Origin: Pinguiococcus pyrenoidosus
Lineage: Eukaryota > Sar > Pinguiophyceae > Pinguiochrysidales > Pinguiochrysidaceae
Reading direction: 5' to 3'
Assembly (NCBI GenBank): GCA_019677205.1
Contig: JAAMXY010000191.1
Location: forward strand, 1-64,000
DNA: 64,000 nucleotides
The notes under the pieces are model-generated. The model saw only the letters and a list, made by a program, of their open reading frames with translations. It was not told the DNA's origin and did no database searches. Made by a program: the position numbers and the translations under genes. The first letter of the stretch is position 1; each line of letters opens with the position of its first letter. Shown piece by piece: positions 34,092 through 44,502 of the stretch.

Positions 34092-36168
34092 CGCTCACGC
34101 GCGCGCGCGAATTCCAGAGGGACGCGCAACGGTAGGCGCCGTGTTTTACGCCGCAGTTTCGGCGCTCCCGCCCCGGTCGCTTCGGCGCCTGTCGCGCAGC
34201 TCGCGCCGTCGAAACGCTCCGCTTTGAACCTCGCCACGGAATGACGCCGAGCGCGGTGTGTGCGCGGGCGTACTTCGGTGGGGACGCGGCGCCTTCTCGG
34301 GAGCTCCAATGCGTTCCTTCGCGCAGAAGACGGGACACCCAACTTCGTTTTCGCGTGGAGTTATCTATTGCGTATACGCGTTGGCCAGCTGACGTAAATC
34401 CAAATGCGCTCGGCCAAGCCAGGGCGAGGATTGGCTGGGCGCGAGCAAACGGAACAATTTTTCTCAACGCTAGCCAATGCAGTGGTGTTCGAGTAGCCGA
34501 AGAACCGATTACGGGACTGTCTTGTGGTCTGTTTCAACTATTTCAAAGTGCTATACACCTCTAGCTTGCTCGAAAAAGAGAAATCCAGATCCCAGCGCTT
34601 CTCTTCCTTCCTTGAACAGCCGTAAAGCTGCAGCAAGGCCCATCAGGAACTGCACGGACACTGGTCAACGCCGAATCTTGCTGCGGCTCGCCCAAGCTGT
34701 GTGGCGGCGACACCCCATGGTCCGCTGCAATCCGAACTTTGGGGTTTCTTGCTCGGCCGTAGCATGGCGGAATGGGAATCTCGACGCGAGCGGTTCCGAC
34801 CCTGATGACGTAATCGGTTTTCGTTGCCGCGGCATTCCGGTTCCTCTGTGCCTTGCTTTCAATTCAATTCAATTGCGATTCAGGGATTGCTGAAAATCTG
34901 AAAATCTTCCATTTTGTTTTCCCCGTTCTCTATCTTGCCGTTCCTTGCACATAGACATATTCATATTCATATGCACTTGAGCGTTCAGCGTCTACAGTAG
35001 CATCCCGCATTCAGCATTCAGCATTCAGCATTCAGCATTCAGCATGCAGCATTCAGCATTCAGCATTCAGCATTCAGCGAGCGTCCAGCGGAAAGCAAAC
35101 GTACATCTCCAAAAAGTTCTGGAGACAGACAGAGCGAACGGCCCCCCCCCCGGGCGGCGCCGCCCATCCGTCACCTTCGTCATCATCGTTGCTTCTCATA
35201 GCTAGAGCGAGGAGGCAGCCGCCCAGCCAGCCATGATGTCATGATCATCGCTCGCTCGCTTGGCTGAGGCGCAGCCAGGCATGACGGGCGCAGAGTCGGC
35301 AGCAGGTCGTTGACTTGGCTGGTGTGCGTGCGGAGATGCATGCAAACAGGAGGAACGAGAGGCAGAACCCAAATCTCGTGAGGCCTGGGCGGGGCGACGT
35401 ACGTGGTACGTGCCGAATCCATTTCCGTGTTTCCGTTCTCTTCCCGCCATGCAGCATCATGTCCGGTCCTCGTTCGATCGAACCGTGCCTTCGGAGAAGC
35501 ACCGCGGTATTCTGTGAAGCCCCTTGCCGTTACGAGCCGTTTCGCGTCGCTTTGGATCGGACCTTGGTGGGTTTCACGTTTGAGCGGATTTCGGTTTCAT
35601 TCAGCGAGGTGCGCTTGATGGAGTGTCGCCGCGGGACCGCATTCCAGAGTTGTCTTACGGGTTCGGAGGGACGCACGTGCACCAATCGCCAGTGCTCTTG
35701 AAGGGTTTCGAAAAGGCCGGCCGAATAAGCGGCGGAATTGCCTCCTGAGGCCCTCCTGCCATTGGGCAAAATGCATCAGTTTCTGCGCTCGAATCTTGTG
35801 GCCCCTTCCCAAGGCCCCCGCCCACCGCTGACGAAAGAATAAATTCATCATCGTCGCGCCTATGGCTGCCCCAACGGCGGCAATACCACTCAATCACAGG
35901 CGAGCTTTGCGAGCCAGCCCCACTTGAAAAGGATTGCGACAGTGGCGCCTTGAGGATCTCCCCCGCCGCGCGCATCGCTCCGCGCCCGACGTCCAAACCC
36001 GCGCCCCCGCAGCAGGGATACCGAGGAGAAGCAAGAGCGCGCGGAAGAAGCGCGGCAGTCGCGGCGCCAAGGTGAAACGAACCGCGGCGAAGCCCGTGGA
36101 CATTTGATCTCGCGTGGACGGAATTCCGCGGCATTCTTCGCCACTGCGCCGCGGTGCCGCTGACGCCC
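34092..36168. other. 2.1-kb divergent intergenic region with octamer repeat
   Basis: Between the kinase (-) and F-box (+) start codons. It holds the cattcagc tandem at 35008-35079, a run of nine or ten C at 35143-35152 and several short chance frames. I see no supported gene. Confidence 0.45.
35008..35079. repeat. Octamer tandem repeat (cattcagc)
   Basis: Nine near-identical copies of the 8-bp unit, one carrying catgcagc. It is followed by the related gcgagcgtccagcgg. Confidence 0.92.
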
Positions 36169-38604
36169 ATGGCGCGCGCCCCCAGTGCGCCGCAGGATGC
36201 GAGCGCGGACGAGCTGGGCCTGCTCAACAGCTTCTGCACCGCGCTGCGCCCGCCCAGCATCCGGCGCCGCAAGTCCGCCGAGGCGGTACGCATCGGAGAG
36301 TGTCGCCTCACGTTGGGCTCCGCGCAGCCGTCGCCCGTGCGAGACCTCGTGTATGGCGCCAGCTTCCCGCCCATCACGCACTCGCTGGATCTGGCCCCCC
36401 TCGACAAGGCTGACGCCTGCCGCCCGCAGTTCCTCCGCCCGTCCAGCATGCGCGCCAGCAAGAAGCGCTCGTCCACGCCGGACAAGAGCAACCCGCTCAC
36501 GCCGCGCTTCGTGGAGAAGCTCACGCGCGTGCACCACATCGCGGCGCAGGAGCTGGCGGAGTACGCCGCCATGGACGCGCGCAAGGCGCAAAGAGCGGCC
36601 GTCGAAACCAAGGACTCCGCCGAGGACAAGGAGGACTGGGCGGCCGCCTCGCCCACCAGCGGGCTCGAATTGGACCACCGCGCCAGCCGCGTCGCGGCCT
36701 TCCGGGAGGCGCTGCGCGAGGCCTGCGCGGCTTTTGACAACGTGGACGCCAACAATCAGGACGAGCTGGAAGAGGCGCGCCAGAACCTGCAGCTGTCCAT
36801 CTCCGAGCTGGAGAAGCGGGCGCCCGGCTTCGTAAGGGAGGCCACCAAGGACGACTACCTGCAGTTCATCCACCGCATCAACAGATGGAACTTGACGGCC
36901 CAGCTGCCGCAGGAGGTGCTCATCGAGTGCCTCTCGTGGCTCAGCGTGGCGGACCTCAGCGTCTTCGGTACCACCTGCCGCGAGAACTACAAGCTCTCCT
37001 GCAAGAACGTGCTCTGGATCCCCATCTACATGAGCCGCTACGACGACGTGCTCTGCTACAACGACAACCTCGAGAACCGCCTGCGCGCTCTCCTGGTCGA
37101 GGGGGCCGAGGCCGAAGGAGAGGCCGAAGGACTGCGAGCGGGGTCGTCTGCCGGCAAGCTCGGCGCCGGGGAGCACGCCCTTCCCGATCTGCGCACGAGC
37201 GAGTCCTTCACTGAGAGAATTTCCACCGCGTCGACGCCCTCCCGGTCCTCCAACGTCCAGACGCAGCATAGACTTGCGCAAATCATCAAGAGCATTGCGC
37301 CCGTGACGCAGACCACGGCGATCCGATCTAGAGACATGTCGGACGTCTCGCGCGTCTCCGTGGACGTCCTGCCCATAGCAGCCCTGCAGCCCTACGTCCC
37401 GCAGGGGGTCGTGAAGGACATGCTGAAGAACCGGCACTGCGTGCCCTACATCGGGGATCAGATCGAGGTGTCCTGGAAGGGCAAGTTCCGCCTCGAGGGC
37501 AACGCGCAGGCCTACCAAGGACGGGCCTGGTGGTGCGCCAATGTGGTCGACGTCGAGCTCGACCCGTTCGAGGAAGAGGAGGAGGACACCGAGATCACCG
37601 TCGCGACGCTGCAGATGTTCACCAGCCCCATGGCGTCGCGCCTAAAGGTGCACTACGCGGGCTGGGACCCGCGCTGGGACGAGTGGATCGAGCGCAATCG
37701 CCTTCGGAGAGCAGGCCAGATTCCGCCCTCCTACTCGCGCACGGACCTTGTGCAGACCCAGGATCCCGATCGGATCCGGGAGTCCGTCTCGTCCGACTAC
37801 TCGGTGCCGGACGGGGCGGACGAAGAGACGCACATTCGCACGGAGGAGCTCCAGCTGATTCCCAACACGCGTGACCGCCGCGAGTGCCTGCGCATCCGAC
37901 CCGGCGACCAGGTGGAGGTGTGGTGCTGTGGCGAGCGCGTCCCGGGGGCCTGGCTGGAGTCGGACGTGAAAGAGGTCTTCAACAGTGGACAGGCCTCTCC
38001 CCGCCTGAAGGACTGGGTGAACGTCGGGTCCATGATCCAGCCGCACGCCAACGAAGGCAGAGAAGCCGTTGCCAGGGATCTGTGGGTGCGGCGCCACCGC
38101 CTTCGTCTCGCCCGGAAGGAACCCGTGCCGCAGGTGCCGCGCCGGAGATCCTCCTCTGGATCCTCCATAGACGAGCTGCTGCAGTCCCTTCCGCGGCCGG
38201 ATCGACCCGCCCGCGCGCCCTGGTTCGGAATGCTGCAGCCGGGCATGTCTCCCTTGCGGCGCAGAGTGTCCGCTCCGGCGAGGAACGGCGTCAACGGAGC
38301 CGCGGTCCTGCCAGTACCTAGAATCGAGTTTGAGGACGCTCCTCGTCCGCAGCGCGTCGTCTCCTTTCGCCGCAGGGACCTGCACGCGGGGCGAGCGAAC
38401 CGCTTCCGCAGCGCGCGAGTCCTCGGCGAGAATGAGAACCAGCCCCAGATCCGCCTGTTCGGTCAGGACGGTGCCGTCGAGGCGCCGGGCATCATCGAGA
38501 TCCGCCGGAACGCGTTCAGCGAAACGAACGTCGCCGCGAACCGAGCGGCGGAGGCCAACCCCGCGCCAGCGAACAGGCGAGGCGTGTGGAGCTGGTTGCA
38601 GTAG
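36169..38604 (+). CDS. F-box protein with Tudor/MBT-like repeats
   Basis: Single exon, 811 aa, first ATG at 36169 (an in-frame GTG lies 15 nt upstream). Residues about 235-285 form an F-box (LPQEVLIECLSWLSVADLSV, ending CKNVLWIPIY), the Skp1-binding module of SCF ubiquitin ligases. Residues about 425-520 make a Tudor/MBT-like barrel: GDQIEVSWKGKF, a WWCANVV core and HYAGWDPRWDEWIERNRLR, which is close to the chromo-barrel/Tudor-knot ending. A second related unit follows (RPGDQVEVWCCGERVPGAWL to LWVRRHRLRLARK, about 585-655). The C-terminus is basic and disordered. The combination suggests a substrate receptor that recognises modified or basic ligands, which is inference. Confidence 0.78.
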   Translation: MARAPSAPQDASADELGLLNSFCTALRPPSIRRRKSAEAVRIGECRLTLGSAQPSPVRDLVYGASFPPITHSLDLAPLDKADACRPQFLRPSSMRASKKRSSTPDKSNPLTPRFVEKLTRVHHIAAQELAEYAAMDARKAQRAAVETKDSAEDKEDWAAASPTSGLELDHRASRVAAFREALREACAAFDNVDANNQDELEEARQNLQLSISELEKRAPGFVREATKDDYLQFIHRINRWNLTAQLPQEVLIECLSWLSVADLSVFGTTCRENYKLSCKNVLWIPIYMSRYDDVLCYNDNLENRLRALLVEGAEAEGEAEGLRAGSSAGKLGAGEHALPDLRTSESFTERISTASTPSRSSNVQTQHRLAQIIKSIAPVTQTTAIRSRDMSDVSRVSVDVLPIAALQPYVPQGVVKDMLKNRHCVPYIGDQIEVSWKGKFRLEGNAQAYQGRAWWCANVVDVELDPFEEEEEDTEITVATLQMFTSPMASRLKVHYAGWDPRWDEWIERNRLRRAGQIPPSYSRTDLVQTQDPDRIRESVSSDYSVPDGADEETHIRTEELQLIPNTRDRRECLRIRPGDQVEVWCCGERVPGAWLESDVKEVFNSGQASPRLKDWVNVGSMIQPHANEGREAVARDLWVRRHRLRLARKEPVPQVPRRRSSSGSSIDELLQSLPRPDRPARAPWFGMLQPGMSPLRRRVSAPARNGVNGAAVLPVPRIEFEDAPRPQRVVSFRRRDLHAGRANRFRSARVLGENENQPQIRLFGQDGAVEAPGIIEIRRNAFSETNVAANRAAEANPAPANRRGVWSWLQ

Positions 38605-39202
38605 GATGAAGAAGGAATGAGAGACCAAGGTGGTCGGGAGTGCGCAAAGCCGCCTCCATGCCAGCCGTCGTTCCGCGTTTGGTGAAGTTTCGTTTGCTCC
38701 GCATCCCTGGGTCCACGGGCGGCCCATCTTCACGGGAGCTCGTGTGCCCCTTGGAAGGCTCCTTTTTGAGGCGGAAAGCCCCTGTCCAAGAACCGTGTCT
38801 TCGTCGAAACCGTTTTAGCCCAGTGACTGCGTGACCAGATACATACACCCTGACATGCTCTCCGCTAGGTACCGCTGGTTGTAGCGAGCAACGGCCAGCC
38901 TAGTTTCGGTTTTCTTTTCCTTCTCGCTTGTAAATGACCTCGTTGATAGCGCTTTCGTAGGTGCGTTGAGTTAGTTGGGCGAACCCACAAAGACCCTTAT
39001 GAGATACTCTAGTCTCCTGCGGCACACGTCCTCCATTCCTTTGGCCTCCTTCGAGGATACCATTCCTTTGGCCTCCTTCGAGGATACCATTCCTTTGGCC
39101 TCCTTCGAGGATACCATTCCTTTGGCCTCCTTCGAGGATTCCATTCCTTTGGCCTCCTTCGAGGATGCCATTCCTCTGGCCTCCTTCGAGGATACCACCG
39201 CC
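38605..39202. other. Intergenic, converging 3' ends, with 27-bp minisatellite
   Basis: Between the F-box gene stop and the RPF1 stop. Apart from the minisatellite at 39035-39196, nothing is recognised. Confidence 0.5.
39035..39196. repeat. 27-bp minisatellite, six copies
   Basis: Exactly six 27-bp units beginning attcctttggcctccttcga. They differ only at one or two positions (gatacc, gattcc, gatgcc; ctttgg/ctctgg). The block ends 6 bp before the RPF1 stop codon, so it lies in that gene's 3' UTR on the minus strand. Confidence 0.95.
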
Positions 39203-40168
39203 CTAAAGGTGAAACTTTCTCCTGCTGGTATCCATCTGATGCCGCTTGTGGATCCACTCGTACTCTCCATACATCTGGTCAAAGGTGCCTTCCTGGATCC
39301 ACTTGAGCTTGAGCGTAAACCGAGGCCCGAGCTCCTGCAGCCTCGTCTTGATGCTCTCCTGCGCCTTGGCCTTCTCATCCTTCTTTCCCGCTGCCCCAGC
39401 CGCGGCTGCCGCGGCTGCGGCGTCAGCTCTCTCATTGAAGATGTAGCGGTGCTGCCGGACGAAGATGAAGTCCCGCTGGTTGTGCATCGTCACCACCTGC
39501 CTGCCCTGAAACTGCGGCTGATGCGGCAGGAGCGAGCCGAGGATGCGAGCCACGCGACGGCCCAGCCGCGTGCGGAAATTGTTGAGAAGCAGCTCCGGCG
39601 TGTGCGACGTGGGCGCCCCTCGGTTGGGCACCTTGGTGCTCAGCACCGCATTGCTCACTTTGAAGAACGCCGTGGGCCCCGCGGGCAGCTTGGACACCAC
39701 GAGGCCATTGCACTCCTTCTTGCGCTCCATGAGCACGACGACGTGGCTGAAGTTCTTGGCGGCCGCCCAGCGACAGATCTTGCCGACGCTGAAGTGCCTC
39801 CGCGGGTAGTAAAACGTGTTGGGCAGCAGCTGCTGCAGGTCCGCGATGAAGTGGAACAGCCGTCCGGAGGGCTTTGGCCGCGTCGTCAGCATGATTTTGG
39901 GCCTTTCCTCGCCACTCCACTGCCTACTGAACTCGTCGTCGGCCTCGTCGGCCAGTACTTCCACGTCGTCCTCAGCCACGAAAGTCTCCTCTTCTTCTCG
40001 GCGATTTTCCAGCGTCGCGGGCTCTTCTTTCGCCGCATTCTCGCTTCCTGCCGCCTCCTCCTGACGAGCTGCGCGCCGCTCGTGGCCCAAGCGCCGCTTT
40101 TCTTGCTTGTAGCGCAGGTAGACCTCCTGGCGCTTCTGCTTGTTTTTGATACGCCCGGGATTCCTCAT
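39203..40168 (-). CDS. RPF1: Ribosome production factor 1 (Brix domain)
   Basis: Single exon, ATG at 40168, 321 aa, matching RPF1 length. The basic N-terminus opens with NPGRIKNKQKRQEVYLRYKQ, the family start. The Brix domain spans about residues 90-300: PKIMLTTRPKPSGRLFHFIA, LLPNTFYYPRR, SHVVVLMERKKECNGLVVS, LPAGPTAFFKVSN, GSLLPHQPQFQGRQVVTMHN, and the GPRFTLKLKWIQEGTFD motif with the final EYEWIHKRHQMDTSRRKFHL. RPF1 is a nucleolar factor for 60S subunit assembly and 27S pre-rRNA processing. A poly-alanine stretch near residue 250 is an oddity of this copy. Confidence 0.96.
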   Translation of the reverse strand: MRNPGRIKNKQKRQEVYLRYKQEKRRLGHERRAARQEEAAGSENAAKEEPATLENRREEEETFVAEDDVEVLADEADDEFSRQWSGEERPKIMLTTRPKPSGRLFHFIADLQQLLPNTFYYPRRHFSVGKICRWAAAKNFSHVVVLMERKKECNGLVVSKLPAGPTAFFKVSNAVLSTKVPNRGAPTSHTPELLLNNFRTRLGRRVARILGSLLPHQPQFQGRQVVTMHNQRDFIFVRQHRYIFNERADAAAAAAAAGAAGKKDEKAKAQESIKTRLQELGPRFTLKLKWIQEGTFDQMYGEYEWIHKRHQMDTSRRKFHL

Positions 40169-40415
40169 CTTTAGCCTGTGGAGTGGCGCAGCAATCGGCC
40201 GTCTCGCTTAATTAAGGCAATTCATTATCGCTAAAACCTCGGAAATATTATAGTATTATATCTATCTATGATTATACTAAAATTTATATCAACTGTATTT
40301 TGGGGAAATGGAGGAAATGTCGTATCTGTCCTTATATGCATAACCTCTTCTATGGCCATTGTAGAGATGTTCTCTCCTAGCAACGCAACGACGCCGCTCA
40401 GTGCCACAGGCGCCA

Positions 40416-42351
40416 ATGACGTTTGCTCCCTGGCGACGCTTGCTCCTGCTGTTCTTTATGCTACTTGACCCCGGCGCGTCGCGAGAGTCCTGTGACGAAC
40501 CATGGAAGCTGTCCGACGCCGACTTCCTCAGCTGCAATCCCCTCTGCCGCCTGCCGCTGCAGCCTCGCGACGCCTGCTACATCTACCCGCACGACATGAT
40601 GCCCGGTGGCATTGGTAGAGCGCTTGCATGTCCATGGGCCGCGAAGAGCTGAGTTTGGCTGAGAGTTTCCTGCGTCTCTCAGGAGCGAAAATCACCTCTG
40701 TGATTCAATATGTCTTCTTCGCCGTGGAGAGCGGCTGTACTTATCTTCATCGGCGCTTGGAGGGCGTGGGCCATCGCGCAGATGCCGCACGCGTAGAGAG
40801 CTACTTCAACATCGGCGAGCAGTGCGTGGAGGCGGCGGACTTTCTCAAGAACGTGTCGCTGAAAAGAGTCCTGTTGGACGCCAAGGAAGCGAGAGCTGGC
40901 GCCGTCGGCAAGCCCTTTCCTCCCCAATGCGCGCATGCCAAGGGCGTCCTGTGCGAAGTGCCTCGCGCGTCTGGCCTCCAGATCGTACGTGTCGTTGTCT
41001 TGGTCGTTGTCTTTGTTCCGTTGCTGAGACGTGCTAGCCGCCTCTTTCTGTGGGTTCCCCTCTTGCGTGCGTGGATGCGAGCACAGGCAAGGAATCTCCC
41101 GGCCACTGACGTCGATGGTGTTTCCTTTCCTCTTTTTGTGGTTGAGCAGGTGTCGAAGAGGTCGGAAGAGATGGCGCAAAGGATCCTGCGCGCCAGATTC
41201 TACAAGCGAGCTCGGCAGGATCCGGACAAGGCAGTATGTCGCCTCGCTGATTGCCGTGCATGACAAGAAGTCTCCCGTCTCTCACACCCTCTTTTCTTTT
41301 TGCTTCGCTCAAGGTCACGTGGTTCCATCCGGCGGGCAATGATCGATTCTGGAGTCCTCTGCGACGTACGTTGCGCCTGTTCTGTGCTGCACATTGCACT
41401 AGACTTCGCAACGATGTGTCGCCTGACCCCGTGCCTTCGCCGTTTTGTCTTCCTCAAAGCTTCGAGAACATCGGTAGTGAACGTGGTCATTCATGTGCGC
41501 CGCGGAGATGTCAACGAGGGCACTGGGCATGGGAGATATACGTCCACGGAAGACGTGGAGAAAGTCCTCAAGTGCGTACCGGATCTGCCATTGCTTTGCC
41601 CAGCGCAGCAAGCACCTTGCTGACCGGCGTTCTTGCTGCTCCAAACCCTGCTCTAGACACCTCTGCATGGCCTTGCAGACGGTGAACCGATCCCAGGGAT
41701 CTTCATATCATGCTTCCATTCACATCGCTTCCGACGGCACGGAAGGTACGGTTGCTGGAGTCCAACCCTTTTCCGTCAGGCGCTCCACGATTCCAAGGAT
41801 CTTACGGTTGTCGTCAAAAAACTCTGCCTTGCCTTGCCTTGCCTTGCCTTGCCTTGCCTTGCCTTGCCTTGCCTTGCCTTGCCTTGTAGCCGATTTTCCG
41901 GGAGCGATATGGTCCGCGCTTGTTGGAGAAAAGTGCCCGACGGAGTCGTCATTGCAGTTCCAGTTCGACAGCGCTCTCAAGACCTTCTCGCACTTTGTCG
42001 CTGCCGACGTGCTGCTCTATGGAGTCTCGTCCTTTCCAAAGGTGCGGTGTCTTCTCGTGCCGCTTCTTGCGCCAGTTTGTCGCCGGATCCTCTCTGATGA
42101 ACCTCCTTCTGTCTTGGCTTCTGCCGCAGCTTGCCGCGTTGATCTACCACGAAGGGGTATCGCGAGCTTACGCCAAGTACGAGAGGCGAAAATCGAGGAC
42201 GACGAGTCGGGGAGAGCCCGTGGCAATCATCCACAATCCAGTTGTCATAGAGGAGTTGTTTGGTATGGACTTCTTGGAGGAGCTGGTGAGATACCTCCAG
42301 GCCCGATCGATGCGCGAACGCCAGTCGCAGGGAAGCTTCGGTGACGCGTGA
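40416..42351 (+). CDS. Secreted/Golgi fucosyltransferase-like glycosyltransferase, possibly frameshifted
   Basis: Exons supported by phase: 40416-40614, 40782-40984, 41150-41233, 41314-41365, 41460-41575, one from 41679, 41958-42041 and 42130-42351. A signal peptide or anchor (APWRRLLLLFFMLLDPGASR) starts it, followed by a cysteine-rich lumenal stretch. Glycosyltransferase landmarks are VVNVVIHVRRGDV, ASIHIASDGTE, SPTLFRQALHDSKDLTV and FSHFVAADVLLYGVSSF, an order seen in GT-B fucosyltransferase-like enzymes with an HxRRGD nucleotide-sugar motif. IASDGTE and SPTLFRQ are in different frames only about 14 nt apart, too close for a normal intron. The gene may therefore be frameshifted by a mutation or a sequence error. 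The region is followed by a CCTTG repeat. The acceptor/donor choice around 41571-41679 is uncertain. Confidence 0.65.
41826..41887. repeat. Pentamer tandem repeat (CCTTG)n
   Basis: About twelve uninterrupted copies of the 5-bp unit, within or next to an intron of the glycosyltransferase-like gene. Confidence 0.95.
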
Positions 42352-42461
42352 TGCTATGGCGGGGCATGCGCACACGGCAGAGAAGAAACAGCCACGCTTG
42401 AGCATCCTTGGAAGCTGCATATGTACAAATATCTATCTGCATAGACATCGACGCCATAGAA

Positions 42462-43603
42462 TCATTCTACACTTCCTTTGTACAACTTGGTGTAGCCCAG
42501 GAGCTCCTCTCTCCATTCCTGAGAAGCCCAGCCCAAGACGCCATCGTCAGTGAATACAACACCGACGGCGATGAGGGACTCGTCACGTCGTACCTGAATG
42601 AGGGAATCGAAGCGGACCGCCAAGCCAACACGAGACACCGGCGTCATCCGCAGCTTGCCGCTCAGGAATGCCATCTTGGGGTTCAGTCGGCCGTAGGCAA
42701 TGTCCACCATGACCGCGTCCGGCGCCACCATATGCAGATCCGCGGTGGCCTCGAAGCCCTGGCGCAGCTGCGCAGACGCTCCTTTCTTGCCAGACAGATC
42801 CAGAACCCAGCCACGCTGCACTTGGTTGCAGCTCTTGGCCGTGACGTTAAACTGCACCGTGGCGCCCAGCTTCTGGATGAGTTGTGGCCCGCTGCGTTGG
42901 ATCATCTGATCCAGAATGGCGAAGGCGGCGTCGGACTCCAGCGGCTTCTCCGGCGGCTCCGACGCCCGGGGCATCTCGGGCACTCTGGTGGCGAACAGCT
43001 TGGAGCCTCTTCCCGGCGCCGCCGCGAAGGCCAGGACGTTGTTCCTAGATCTATGTATGGTACAGATGAAGGGGGGGTTGGGGGGGTTGGAAACTTCCCT
43101 GAGAAGAGGGGCGTGCTGGTCACAAGAAGAGATGGCGGAGCGGAAGTTGCGAAGAGGTCCTGGAGGTGTCGGGAACGACTAGGAAAGGGATGTACCTTGC
43201 CCCGGCAATGCGGCGCTGCACGCCGTTCTTGATGGCGCCTAAAACTTGTCGCAGACGGGAAGATTCGCCGCTGGCGACGGGGCCTGAAACCGCTGCATGC
43301 GTTTTGGAGAGTTAGTCGCCGCGAGAAGGCACAAGACTTGGTGGGCGCGCCGTCTGCGCTTCGGCATGGGATGCACCGCCTCTGCCTCGCAAGCCTGACT
43401 CGTGACGTGCGTCTTTCGCCCGGCTCATACCAGACGAGGCCCCACCGAGGCAGCACTTCCCGAGCCGCATGCGCCAGCGTTGGTGTCGTTTCTTGCTCAC
43501 CTGCTGGCGTCGCCATGGGCAGGGGCATCTGCTTGTACGGCTGGGTGCTCCAGAGCATGAGCAGAGGCAGCAAGAGGCCGGTCCACATGACTAGGCCGGC
43601 CAT
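42462..43603 (-). CDS. SCP2 sterol-carrier domain protein, membrane-anchored
   Basis: Four exons: 43603-43501, 43292-43196, 43044-42594 and 42518-42462, 235 aa. Residues 1-20 are a hydrophobic anchor or signal (AGLVMWTGLLLPLLMLWS). The SCP2 domain spans about residues 95-205: AFAILDQMIQRSGPQLIQKL, WVLDLSG, ATADLHMVAPDAVMVDIAYG and LNPKMAFLSGKLRM. SCP2 domains form a hydrophobic pocket for sterols and other lipids. The usual C-terminal peroxisomal SKL is absent (the protein ends KLYKGSVE), and with the N-terminal anchor this points to a membrane system other than peroxisomes. The 75-nt last intron is stop-free and in frame, so retention would insert residues. Confidence 0.88.
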
Positions 43604-44502
43604 TCTGCAGCAGCTGGACTTGGAAATGGTGTCTCGGTGCACGTGTCCGCTGGGTGCTGACAGCGAGACCAGGGGCGCGCGGGGCTTCCCGCTGGCTTGC
43701 ACTGCCGCTCGGATCGATGCTCAGTGCGAAGACCCTTTGGCAAAAAGATGGAGCAGTGGCATTCTCAGAGGGATCGGATACGGCGGTGTGGCGCCTTCGG
43801 TCGAAGTGCAGGGAACGAAAGCTCGGTGATGCCGAAGGAACCGCCCGCGTACTGCGTCATGAGAGGAGAGGATGTTTTGAAGATTTCTTTATCATCCGTC
43901 CTTTGGGTTTCTCCCGCGCAAATTGGACAGATGATCCATCAAGATGGTGTTCACTGGATCCCCCCTTGGACTGAGTCACTTTTCCTGCGGATGTCGATTC
44001 CGGTGTGGCTACATGAGGTCATTGGCTCCACCGATTTGGGCCCGCAGCCAAAGCCGAAACAGGAAGGAGCCACGGATCGCCCAGGCCAATGGTTCCAATG
44101 CTCCCCGCTGACGGTCAAGATGGGCCATCGAACAGGGCCAGAAAGAAGGCTTTGGCCGGCGAGCTGGCCATAGAAACGCGCAGAATAGCACCAGAGGGTC
44201 CGATACGAAACCGCCCAGGTGAGATGACGTATGGCGGCGCCAAGGAGCCGCCGGCGAATCGGTTGGCAGTCCCAGTCCAGAGAAGCGAACGGATCCATCG
44301 CGAAAAGCCGGGAAGCTTCGGAGCGGACGGACGGAACGCGGGAGAGCGCATCTATCTCTCCAGTCCTAATATAATCTCCGTAGCGATAATAACATGAATC
44401 CCACCAGAGCAGGTTTCGCGCCCGAAGCTTTGAAGAAAGTGCCTCATGCGCCGCAGGCGCAAAGAGCAGAAGAAGAGGTCGAAACGGAGCTCTCCGAGAA
44501 AC
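43604..44502. other. Divergent intergenic region
   Basis: About 900 nt between the SCP2 (-) and glutaminyl cyclase (+) start codons. No domain-bearing frame is seen on either strand. Both promoters are expected here. Confidence 0.5.

Noticed and set aside
35655-36755. 366-codon minus-strand frame overlapping the F-box gene start
   Set aside because: Antisense shadow in GC-rich coding DNA; Ala/Ser/Arg-rich with no domain.
35890-37518. 542-codon minus-strand frame antisense to the F-box gene
   Set aside because: Shadow frame with no family motif; the opposite strand carries the F-box.
38975-40174. 399-codon plus-strand frame containing IPLASFED repeats
   Set aside because: Antisense to RPF1 for most of its length; the repetitive start is the 27-bp minisatellite.
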